Source: Halolamina sp. CBA1230
Lineage (GTDB): Archaea > Halobacteriota > Halobacteria > Halobacteriales > Haloferacaceae
Reading direction: 5' to 3'
Assembly (NCBI RefSeq): GCF_002025255.2
Contig: NZ_CP054587.1
Location: 2,232,001-2,296,000 of the forward strand
DNA length: 64,000 nucleotides
In this document: positions 49,248 through 56,742 of the stretch, piece after piece
How positions within the stretch are numbered: position 1 is the stretch's first letter
How the letters are laid out: every line of letters starts with the position of its first letter
Notes under the pieces: generated by a model
What the model was told of the DNA's origin: nothing
What the model saw: only the letters and a program-made list of their open reading frames with translations
The model's database searches: none
Program-made: the position numbers and the translations under genes

Positions 49248-50138
49248 TCAGTCCTCGCCGAGGTACGCCGCGATCTCCTCGTCGTCGATCGCGTCCAGCA
49301 CCGCGGTCGTGTCCAGGTGGCCGGCGAGCCGACGGTGCCCCTCGTGGCGCAGTTCCTCGATCTCCTCGGGCGAGCGTTCGGTGGCGAACGCGCGGTCGAT
49401 GTAGCGCTCCCGGAGCCGTTCGATCGCCTCGTCGTCGAGGTCGCTGTCCTCCATCTCGTTGTCGAACCACGTCTCCCAGCGCTCGCGCTCGGCCCAGTCG
49501 CCGCTGAACTCGCTTTCGGGCCGGAGCCAGTCGTAGACGGGCGCGACCTCGCCCGCCAGCCCCTCGGCCTCCCGGCGGTCCTGCAGCAGCGTCCGGGCGA
49601 CGTGGGCGCCGTGGCCGGCGGCGGTGATCGCTTGTGCGTTCCGGTGCTCGGTCGGGGCGGCGACGTACAGCCCCTCGATCGGCGTGCTGCCGTCGCTGTC
49701 GGGGAACGACCGGTCGAGCAGTTCGTGCTCCTCGCCGTGGTGCTCCTCGGTCTCGAACATCCCGCCGTCGGTGTCGAGCGGTTGCAGGTACGAGGCGTCG
49801 TACCACGCGGCGGCGACGACGTAGCGTGCCGTCAGTTCCTCGCCCTCGGCCGTCTCGACGCGGAACGCCTCGCCGTCGCGCTCGACGGACTCCACGAGAT
49901 CCGGGACCCGTGTCGCGCCGACGGCGTCGATGTGGTCGTGAAACAGGTCAGTCAGCGTCTCGGGATCGATCCCCCCAGGGAACCCGGGGTAGTTCTCGAC
50001 GAACGCTGCGCGGGCCAGCGCCGCGTTCCCGCGGTCGTAGACGACGGTGTCGAGCCCGTACCGCGCGGTGAACACGGCGGCCGCGCTCCCGCTCGGGCCG
50101 CCGCCGACAATCACGACGTCGCGGTCGGGCTCACTCAT
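49248..50138 (-). CDS. FAD/NAD(P)-binding oxidoreductase, thioredoxin-reductase-like without CxxC
   Basis: 296 residues. Dinucleotide motif VVIVGGGPSGSAAAVFTARYGLDTVVYD at the N-terminus and GLYVAAPTEHRNAQAITAAGHGAHVA at ~180 as in TrxR-like flavoproteins. The redox CxxC is absent and the NADPH domain is largely missing; residues ~205-296 form an acidic helical tail instead. It overlaps the siderophore-type binding protein gene by eight bases, so a role in reducing or releasing iron is plausible. Confidence 0.72.
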   Translation of the reverse strand: MSEPDRDVVIVGGGPSGSAAAVFTARYGLDTVVYDRGNAALARAAFVENYPGFPGGIDPETLTDLFHDHIDAVGATRVPDLVESVERDGEAFRVETAEGEELTARYVVAAAWYDASYLQPLDTDGGMFETEEHHGEEHELLDRSFPDSDGSTPIEGLYVAAPTEHRNAQAITAAGHGAHVARTLLQDRREAEGLAGEVAPVYDWLRPESEFSGDWAERERWETWFDNEMEDSDLDDEAIERLRERYIDRAFATERSPEEIEELRHEGHRRLAGHLDTTAVLDAIDDEEIAAYLGED

Positions 50139-51267
50139 CGAACTCTCCGGTGACGATGTCGGCGACGCGCTGACGGTCGAACAGCTCCTCGCCGCCGAAC
50201 TCCTCGGGGTAGAGCCCCCGGGCGGCGTTCTCGAGCTGGAACAGGTGGATGATCGGACCCTGATACGTCAGGCCGCCGTAGATCACGCGGTCGTTCTTCA
50301 CCGCCGTGAGTTCGCTGGCCACGTCGTCCTCCTCGAGCGGTTTGCGGATGTTCTCGTCGAAGTACTCCTCGGAGATCTCGCCCTGGAGGCGGATCGCGAG
50401 CGCGTCGGGGTCGATCTCCAGCAGGCGCTCGAAGTCGATCGTGCCGCCGCCGGCCTGCGCGTCGGTGACGCCGTTCCGGGCGAGCGCGTCGCCGACGCCC
50501 AGATCCCGCCACTGCTTGGCCTGGGTCCCCTCGCCGATCAGGTACGGGTAGAACGACTCCGGCGGGATGCCCGCCGGGTACAGCAGCGCGATATCGGGAC
50601 GCTCCTCGGGGAGTCGCTCCTCGACGTCGGCGAGCACCTCGTCGTGCAGCGCCGCGAACGCCTCGTAGCGCTCCCGTTCCTGGAAGATCTCGGCGACTTT
50701 CTCGAACGCCTCGTACATCGTGTGGTACTCGTAGTCGTGCCAGCCGTAGGCCCGTGAGAACGTCGTGTTGCCCGCGAACGGGGCGACGTTCTCGCCGATC
50801 TCGGTCACGTCGTCCCGGTTCCAGCCGAGCCGGTTGACCATGAAGTTCGGGTCGATCACGTGGACGTCGGCGCCGACCTCGTAGAAGATCTCCTTGTCCG
50901 TCCCGTTGTCGTACAGCGCTGTCAGTTCGTCCTCGTCGACGGCGACGCCGGGCAGGTCGTCGTAGTAGTGGGTGCCGTAGCGGGCTTTGAGTCCGATCCC
51001 CTCCAGCCCGTCGGCCTGCCCGAGCGCGACGCCCATGTCGGCGTAGTCGCCCGTGTACGGCAGCCAGTCCTCGGGCACCTCGTCGAACGTGACCTCACCG
51101 ACGGGCGCCATCGTCACCGAGTGCCCCTCGTCGGGCGTCGCCGTCGCGGTTCCGGTCTCGCTCGGCGTCTCCGTCGAGGAGCCGCCGATACAGCCTGCGA
51201 GCAGCCCCGCGCCGACGGTGGCGCCCGCCCCCAGCAGTTCGCGTCGCGTCGGTCCGAACTCGTCCAT
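50131..51267 (-). CDS. Iron-siderophore-type ABC substrate-binding lipoprotein
   Basis: 378 residues from the ATG at 51267. Tat-like TRRELLGAGATVGAG and lipobox LLAGCIGG, then a Thr/Pro linker and a periplasmic-binding fold of the FecB/BtuF class (VGEVTFDEVPEDWLPYTGDYADM, VGADVHVIDPNFM, YPAGIPPESFYPYLIG, RVIYGGLTYQGP). No permease or ATPase is adjacent, so transport partners must be encoded elsewhere. The promoter carries CCTAA-type palindromes. Confidence 0.8.
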   Translation of the reverse strand: MDEFGPTRRELLGAGATVGAGLLAGCIGGSSTETPSETGTATATPDEGHSVTMAPVGEVTFDEVPEDWLPYTGDYADMGVALGQADGLEGIGLKARYGTHYYDDLPGVAVDEDELTALYDNGTDKEIFYEVGADVHVIDPNFMVNRLGWNRDDVTEIGENVAPFAGNTTFSRAYGWHDYEYHTMYEAFEKVAEIFQERERYEAFAALHDEVLADVEERLPEERPDIALLYPAGIPPESFYPYLIGEGTQAKQWRDLGVGDALARNGVTDAQAGGGTIDFERLLEIDPDALAIRLQGEISEEYFDENIRKPLEEDDVASELTAVKNDRVIYGGLTYQGPIIHLFQLENAARGLYPEEFGGEELFDRQRVADIVTGEFDE

Positions 51268-51278
51268 ACGCTTTTTGG

Positions 51279-51323
51279 CCGCCCTAAACGAATTTAGTCG
51301 TTGCGGTCTTTCGGCCGGCCTAA
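51279..51323. promoter_or_regulatory. Possible iron-regulator (DtxR/Idr-like) operator
   Basis: CTAAACGAATTTAG (51284-51297) and TTCGGCCGGCCTAA (51310-51323), two palindromes built on TTAGG/CCTAA-type half-sites, lie just upstream of the binding-protein ATG. DtxR-family regulators bind such half-sites; the neighbouring iron-type binding protein supports the idea. Confidence 0.45.
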
Positions 51324-51369
51324 TCCTCTCGAACACGGGCCGTTATTACCTAAAGGAATATATCTGAGT

Positions 51370-51382
51370 AACAATTATTAAG
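51370..51382 (+). promoter_or_regulatory. TATA box of the methionine synthase pair
   Basis: AACAATTATTAAGC about 30 bases before the ATG at 51407, in an AT-rich stretch; predicts a very short leader. Confidence 0.5.
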
Positions 51383-51406
51383 CTACTGCATGCACTACCG
51401 ACCTCC

Positions 51407-52423
51407 ATGACCGAACGAGTCGCGACCACGCTGGGGCTGTACCCGCTCCCGGACTGGGCGAAAGACGAGCTCTCGGACCTGAAAGGACACCAGAAGGGTG
51501 ACCTCGTCGACGGCAGCGAGGGCCCCGAGATCCGCGAGGCGTACGGGCGCGTCCGCGAGGAGTTGATCGACGACCAGCGCGACGCCGGCCTCGACCGGAT
51601 CGTCGAGGGGCAGGGCCGCTGGGACGACTTCCTCGCCCACCCGCTCGCGGTCCACGACAGCGTGGAGACCGGCGGCATCGTTCGCTACTACGACAACAAC
51701 AACTTCTACCGCGACCCGCAGGTCGTCGACGAACTCACCCACGACAGCGATGTGGCCGCGGAGTTGGACGCCGCGACGGGGCTCCTGCACGACGACGAAC
51801 CGCTCCAGGCCGTCCTCCCCGGCCCGTACACGCTCGCGGAGCTCGCGACTGACGAGTACTACGGCGACGAGGCGGAGTTCCTCGCCGCCATCGCGGAGTT
51901 CCTCGCCGGCGAGGCCGAGGCGCTGCCCGCCCACGAGACGCTGTTCCTGCTCGACCCGTCGCTGGTGACCGACCCGCCTGAAGACGACGAGAACGAGCGC
52001 GTCAGCGACGCCGTCGACACCGTCGCGAGCGCCACGGACGCCGACGTCGTGCTCCAGAGCTACTGGGGCGCCCACGAGGAGAGGACCTACGCCCACCTGA
52101 TGGACGCCGACGTGGACGCGTTCGGCTTCGACTTCGTCGCCGGCGACCGCGACGCCCACCTGTACAACGTCACGGAGTTCGGCACGAAATCGGACGTCTC
52201 GCTCGGCCTCGTGGACGGGCAGAACACCGCCGTCGAGAGCGCCGACACCGTCGCCGAGCGGATCGAGTGGGTTCAGGACCAGATCCCGAGCCAGACGTTC
52301 GACACCGTCTACGCGACGCCGAACACCGAACTCGCCTACCTCCCGACCTCGACGCACCGCGAGAAGCTCTCGGTGCTGGCTGAGGCGGCCGAGATCGTGC
52401 CGGAGACGGAGGTGAGCGCCTGA
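51407..52423 (+). CDS. MetE-like protein, N-terminal-type partner
   Basis: 338 residues of the UROD/MetE-like (beta/alpha)8 fold: TTLGLYPLPDWAKDEL, IVEGQGRWDDFLAHPLAVHDSV, GPYTLAELATDEYYGD, VLQSYWGAHEERTYAHLMD, LGLVDGQNTAVESADTV. The catalytic zinc ligands found in the next protein are not conserved here. Directly followed by, and overlapping, the catalytic MetE half. It may bind substrate or form a heterodimer. Confidence 0.8.
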   Translation: MTERVATTLGLYPLPDWAKDELSDLKGHQKGDLVDGSEGPEIREAYGRVREELIDDQRDAGLDRIVEGQGRWDDFLAHPLAVHDSVETGGIVRYYDNNNFYRDPQVVDELTHDSDVAAELDAATGLLHDDEPLQAVLPGPYTLAELATDEYYGDEAEFLAAIAEFLAGEAEALPAHETLFLLDPSLVTDPPEDDENERVSDAVDTVASATDADVVLQSYWGAHEERTYAHLMDADVDAFGFDFVAGDRDAHLYNVTEFGTKSDVSLGLVDGQNTAVESADTVAERIEWVQDQIPSQTFDTVYATPNTELAYLPTSTHREKLSVLAEAAEIVPETEVSA

Positions 52424-53502
52424 TGGCCCGCGACGCCGACAACCGCGAGCAGTTCCGCCCCGACGACCACGAGCACGACCACTTCCTGCTGACCAGCGTC
52501 GTCGGCTCCTACCCCAAGCCGACGTGGCTCAACCGCGCCGACGACCTCGTCGACGACCCCGAGTCCTCCTTCGACGAGGACGACCTCGAAGAAGCCCACG
52601 ACGACGCCTGCCGGCTCATCACCGAGGAGCACGAGCGCAGCGGGCTGGATACGGTCGTCGACGGCGAGATGCGCCGCAACGAGATGGTGGAGTTCTTCGC
52701 CGAGCGCATCGACGGGTACGAGTTCAACGGCCCCGTGAAGGTGTGGGGGCACAACTACTTCGACAAACCGAGCGTCGTCGAGGCGGTCGAGTACGACGAG
52801 CCGTGGCTGGTCGACGAGTTCGAGTTCACCGACGCGGTGGCCGAGCGCCCCGTCAAGGTCCCGATCACGGGGCCGTACACGCTCGCCAACTGGGCGTTCG
52901 ACGAGCACTACGGCGACAGCGAGGCGCTCGCCTACGACCTCGCCGATCTCGTAAACGAGGAGATCGAGAAGCTCGTAGATGCGGGCGCCCGCTACATCCA
53001 GATCGACGAGCCGGCGCTGGCGACGACGCCCGACGACCACGCCATCGTCGGCGGCTGTCTCGAACGCATCGTCGACGGCGTGCCCGACGAGGTCCGCGTG
53101 GGCGTCCACGTCTGCTACGGCGACTACTCGCGGATCTACCCCGAGCTCAACGAGTTCCCGGTCGACGAGGTCGACCTCGAACTCTGCAACGGCGACTACG
53201 AGCAGATCGAGACGTTCGCCGACGGCGAGTTCGCGCCTGACCTCGCGCTGGGCGTCGTCGACGCCCACACCGCCGATGTCGAGAGCGTCGAGGAGATCGA
53301 GGCGAACATCCGACAGGGGCTGAAGGTGGTCCCGCCGGAGGAGCTCACGATCTCGCCGGACTGCGGGCTGAAGCTCCTCCCCCGCGAGGCCGCCTACCAG
53401 AAGACCGAGAACCTCGTGACGGCCGCCCGGAACGTGGAGGCCGACCTCGACGCCGGGGAGATCGACGTGCCGGTTCGGTCCGCCGCGACCGCAGACGACT
53501 GA
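52423..53502 (+). CDS. Methionine synthase, catalytic (MetE C-terminal-type) half
   Basis: 359 residues. VVGSYPKPTWL, DGEMRRNEMVEFFAERIDGYEF, ITGPYTLANWAFDEHYGD and YIQIDEPALATTP are MetE signatures. Zinc ligands are visible: HVCYGDY (His and Cys), the Glu of DLELCNGDYEQ, and ISPDCGLKLLP (Cys). It methylates homocysteine, in archaea probably from a corrinoid or other methyl carrier. Its ATG overlaps the preceding TGA. Confidence 0.9.
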   Translation: MARDADNREQFRPDDHEHDHFLLTSVVGSYPKPTWLNRADDLVDDPESSFDEDDLEEAHDDACRLITEEHERSGLDTVVDGEMRRNEMVEFFAERIDGYEFNGPVKVWGHNYFDKPSVVEAVEYDEPWLVDEFEFTDAVAERPVKVPITGPYTLANWAFDEHYGDSEALAYDLADLVNEEIEKLVDAGARYIQIDEPALATTPDDHAIVGGCLERIVDGVPDEVRVGVHVCYGDYSRIYPELNEFPVDEVDLELCNGDYEQIETFADGEFAPDLALGVVDAHTADVESVEEIEANIRQGLKVVPPEELTISPDCGLKLLPREAAYQKTENLVTAARNVEADLDAGEIDVPVRSAATADD

Positions 53503-53530
53503 TCCGCCCGGCACGCGGTCAGCCGGGCGG

Positions 53531-53683
53531 GGCGACTGATCTCGCCGGCGAAGTGAGCCGGCGAGGACGACTGATCGTCACGGTGCCGGTCTGCCGCGAC
53601 GGACGACTGACCGTCGCGGTGCCGGTCTGCCGCGCCGGACGACTGATCGTCGCGGCGCCGGTCTGCCGCGACGGACGACTGAC
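53531..53683. repeat. Tandem stem-loop array, 36-base units
   Basis: Between methionine synthase and the symporter are three 36-base units starting at 53565, 53601 and 53637, with a related unit before (from 53531) and a partial one after. Each has a constant linker GGACGACTGA(T/C) and a hairpin: CTCGCCGGC-GAAGTGA-GCCGGCGAG (53541-53565), then CGTCGCGG-N10-CCGCGACG variants. The third unit is a perfect 8-bp stem; units one and two have one mismatch each. There are no spacers between units, so this is not CRISPR. Confidence 0.75.
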
Positions 53684-53748
53684 GCCGACGCCCTCTGCGT
53701 TTCGGGCCAAACAAATTTACCTGTGATCCGTCAACGAGTGAAACGACT

Positions 53749-53892
53749 ATGCCAGCGATGAGCACGCTCGACTGGCTCGGAGTCGTCGGACCGTACGCGA
53801 TCTTCTTCGTGATGTTGATCGTGTACTACGTCTGGGAGGGGCGCCGTGAACGCGCGCTTCGGGAACAGTACGAGGAGGGGGAGCATGCTTAG
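53749..53892 (+). CDS. Small membrane partner of the sodium:solute symporter
   Basis: 47 residues: one helix (VVGPYAIFFVMLIVYYVWEG) and a charged C-terminus (RRERALREQYEEGEHA). Its stop overlaps the symporter ATG at 53885. Small subunits in this position are common next to SSS-family symporters; function unknown. Confidence 0.7.
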   Translation: MPAMSTLDWLGVVGPYAIFFVMLIVYYVWEGRRERALREQYEEGEHA

Positions 53893-55615
53893 CGGCCTCC
53901 CCCTCCAGGGCGGCGGTATCGCGGGCGGGGCAGGGGTCTGGGTGCTCGGCACGTTCGCGCTCTACCTCGTCGTACTCGTCGGGATCGGGCTGTGGGCCTC
54001 CCGCTTCATGGACTCCGTCGGCGACTACGTCATCGGCGGACGGGAGATCGGGCCGGTGGTGACCGGCTTCTCCGAGCGCGCCTCCGAGATGAGCGGCTGG
54101 CTCACGCTCGGCGTGCCCGCGGACGCCTACGGCACGGGGATCATGGCGTTCCTCAACGGGCTGGGGATGGTCCCGGCCGACCTGTTCGCGTGGGCCGGCA
54201 TCGCCAAACGCCTGCGGAAGTACACCGAACTCGTCCGGTCGGTGACGCTGCCGACGTTCTTCGAGACACGGCTGGGCGACGACACCGGTTCGGTGAAAGC
54301 CGTCTCGGCGATCGTCCTGATGCTGTTCGAGGGCGGCTACGTCGGCGCCCAGATCGTCGCCGCCGGCACGCTGCTCCAGGTGCTGACCGGGATCCAGCCC
54401 TGGGTCGGTATCATCGTCGGCGGGATCATCGTGATCGGCTACACGTTCCTCGGCGGCTACTTCGCGGTCGCGTGGTCGGACTACTTCCAGGGGGCGATCA
54501 TCCTGATCGCGTTCATCATCCTACCCGTGCTCGCGTTCGCGGAGATGGGGCTGCCGTTCGAGGCGGTCGCGGCCACGGCGGGCGAGTCGGCGACCAGCAT
54601 CACCGCCGGAATGGCGGGCTGGGCCGCCGTCTTCGGCGTGATCAGCTACGCCGCCATCGGGCTGGGCATCCCCGGCAACCCTCACATCATGGTCCGCTTC
54701 ATGGGGATCGACAGGGTACGGAACATCCGGCTCGCGGCGCTGGTCGCCCAGCTGTTCATGTTCGTCGCCTACATCGGCGCCGCGCTCGTGGGGCTGTACG
54801 CCATCGCCATGTTCGGTGACGGCGCGCTCGCGGACCCCGACAACGCGATGCCCCGGCTCACGCTCGACCTGCTGCCCGGCGTGATCGCCGGGATCGTGCT
54901 CGCGGCCGCGCTGGCGGCGATGATGTCCAGCGCCGACTCACAGCTGCTCGTTGCGACGAGCGCGGTCGTCGAGGACGTCTACCACGGGTTCCTCGACCGC
55001 GACGCCAGCCAGGAGCAGCTGGTTCGTTACTCCCGCTACGTCACCTTCGCGCTCGGTGCCGCCAGCGTGGCGTTCGCCTTTATCGCACAGGGCACGCCGA
55101 TCTACACGCTGGTGCTCGACTACGCGTGGGGCGGCCTCGGCGCGGCCATCGGGCCGACCGTGATCGCGACGCTCTGGTGGAAACGCGTCACGGCGAAGGG
55201 ATCGGTCGCCAGCATGATCGTCGGCACGGCGACGATGGTGCTCTGGACGCAGCTCTCGACCGTCCTCGGCTGGCTCGGGATGATGCCGCCGGAATCCGCC
55301 GCGTTCTGGTACGGGCTCGTGACGGTGTACGGGCTGTTCCCGGCCTTTATCCTCTCGGTGATCACGCTGGTCGCCGTGTCGCTGGCGACCGAGCCACCCG
55401 AGAACGTCGACGAGCATTTCGACGCGTTCGACAAGCCGCTCTCGGCGATCGTCTCCGAGAACGATTCGGCGGGCACGCCCGAGTACGTGGCCGACGGCGG
55501 GACGAGCGTCGACAGCCCCGCCGCGGCGACGGACACCTCGCCGAAGGTGCTGACCGAGAGCGACAACATCCGCGCCCACGTCGCCGCCTCGGGTTACTGG
55601 AACGATGACGACTGA
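53885..55615 (+). CDS. Sodium:solute symporter (SSS/PutP family)
   Basis: 576 residues from the ATG at 53885, about 13 membrane helices. YVIGGREIGPVVTGFSERASEMSGW and GYTFLGGYFAVAWSDYFQG are hallmarks of PutP-type proline/solute symporters; AAALAAMMSSADSQLLVATS matches the second Na+-site region. A cytosolic acidic tail of ~75 residues ends it. It imports proline or a similar organic solute with Na+, useful for osmotic balance. Confidence 0.9.
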   Translation: MLSGLPLQGGGIAGGAGVWVLGTFALYLVVLVGIGLWASRFMDSVGDYVIGGREIGPVVTGFSERASEMSGWLTLGVPADAYGTGIMAFLNGLGMVPADLFAWAGIAKRLRKYTELVRSVTLPTFFETRLGDDTGSVKAVSAIVLMLFEGGYVGAQIVAAGTLLQVLTGIQPWVGIIVGGIIVIGYTFLGGYFAVAWSDYFQGAIILIAFIILPVLAFAEMGLPFEAVAATAGESATSITAGMAGWAAVFGVISYAAIGLGIPGNPHIMVRFMGIDRVRNIRLAALVAQLFMFVAYIGAALVGLYAIAMFGDGALADPDNAMPRLTLDLLPGVIAGIVLAAALAAMMSSADSQLLVATSAVVEDVYHGFLDRDASQEQLVRYSRYVTFALGAASVAFAFIAQGTPIYTLVLDYAWGGLGAAIGPTVIATLWWKRVTAKGSVASMIVGTATMVLWTQLSTVLGWLGMMPPESAAFWYGLVTVYGLFPAFILSVITLVAVSLATEPPENVDEHFDAFDKPLSAIVSENDSAGTPEYVADGGTSVDSPAAATDTSPKVLTESDNIRAHVAASGYWNDDD

Positions 55616-56129
55616 GCAGGGGGCGGACGACCCGCTCCCGCCCGCCGACCACCCGCTGGTCGGCGACCGGCACGAGGCGGTCGACCTCCCGGTGATCGAG
55701 CCCAGTGTCGCGCGCGAGTCGGTCGATTCATCGGGCCGCGTCGGCGCGGTCGCGTACCCGTTCCGGGTGTACGAGACGGAGATCGAGGTCGACAGGCCGC
55801 TGTTCGCCCCGCGGAAGGATCGACGGGTGATCAGCGTCGACCGCTCGCGGCGACTCGCGGTCCGGGCCGACACGCTCCCCGAGGTCGCGGAGAAACGGGT
55901 CGAGGACGTGCTGGTACTTCCCGGGGAGCTGTCGCCGGAGCAGGCCGACGAGAAAGCCGAGGAGGCCGCCTTCCAGTGGACGCTCCGGGGGTCGATCCTC
56001 GCGGAGGCACCGGAGATCGAGTTCGAGGAGGTCGTCGACGCGTACAAGCTGTTCTGGCTGGCCGAACGCCCGGACGGCGACGTGATAATCGACAGCGTGC
56101 GCGACGACCAGCGGCCGTTCGAGGGGTAA
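55605..56129 (+). CDS. Conserved soluble protein coupled to the symporter
   Basis: 174 residues overlapping the symporter by 11 bases. No known motif: an acidic N-terminus, ISVDRSRRLAVRADTLPEV, LVLPGELSPEQADEKAEEAAFQWTLRGSIL, EVVDAYKLFWLAERPDG. No signal or membrane segment. Coupled translation suggests an accessory or regulatory role for the transporter. Confidence 0.65.
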   Translation: MTTEQGADDPLPPADHPLVGDRHEAVDLPVIEPSVARESVDSSGRVGAVAYPFRVYETEIEVDRPLFAPRKDRRVISVDRSRRLAVRADTLPEVAEKRVEDVLVLPGELSPEQADEKAEEAAFQWTLRGSILAEAPEIEFEEVVDAYKLFWLAERPDGDVIIDSVRDDQRPFEG

Positions 56130-56143
56130 TAGCCGAGAAAATC

Positions 56144-56428
56144 TCAGTCGTCGCTCGACTCGATCACGTCGACGACGGGACCCGGCTCGGCCGCGTCGTC
56201 GTCCTCATCTTTTTCACTCCCCGGCGTCGGCAGGAACGGCGCGATCAGCGCGGCGACGGCCAGCAGCACGGCGACGTACCGGACGGCGTCGACGTACCAC
56301 TCCTCGGGTTCGAGCTCCTCGGGGTTCTCGTAGCCGACGAGCATCGAGCGGTTCCCGATCTCGATCGCTTTCTCGGGGAGGGCGGCGCCGGCGACGCCGG
56401 CGACGAACGCGAAGGCTCTCTTGAGCAT
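56144..56428 (-). CDS. Small membrane protein with acidic tail
   Basis: 94 residues. An N-terminal hydrophobic stretch (FAFVAGVAGAALP), a polar middle (ENPEELEPEEWYVDAVRYV), a second helix (VAVLLAVAALIAPFLP) and an Asp/Glu-rich end. Typical short haloarchaeal membrane protein of unknown role. Confidence 0.65.
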   Translation of the reverse strand: MLKRAFAFVAGVAGAALPEKAIEIGNRSMLVGYENPEELEPEEWYVDAVRYVAVLLAVAALIAPFLPTPGSEKDEDDDAAEPGPVVDVIESSDD

Positions 56429-56569
56429 ACACCGGGCGTTCGGGCGCCGGACAGGTGGCGTTTGTGGTTCCAGTTCCCCAGCCCGGCAGACTATCGATCC
56501 ACGACCCGATTAGCGACCTCGGCTGCTAACCCCCATCTCGGGCGGGCATTGGGTTGTTTTAGGTGGGCC

Positions 56570-56592
56570 AAAATAATGGGCAGATTTTTAAC
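56570..56592 (+). promoter_or_regulatory. Possible promoter of the giant subtilase gene
   Basis: AAAATAATGGGCAGATTTTTAACC is the only AT-rich patch in the 56429-56742 region; it would leave a leader of 90 bases or more. No other element is seen in this gap. Confidence 0.4.
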
Positions 56593-56742
56593 CTGTGAAC
56601 TGCCGATACGGTTCGTGCTACGAACAGAATCGAGGTCGGGTCGGCAGAGAGATCGGCAGAAACTGGCGGACTGTCGACGATGGGGCGGAACCGCGGCAGG
56701 GATCGGGGCGGCAACGCCATCGAGTCCGAACGAGGACGAGGG

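Noticed and set aside
53531-53683. CRISPR array
   Set aside because: The units follow each other directly with no unique spacers, and no cas genes are present.
53519-53710. A small repeat protein (SRPSRQTG-type) on the minus strand
   Set aside because: It is simply the translation of the 36-base stem-loop units; hairpin pairing, not codon structure, is conserved.
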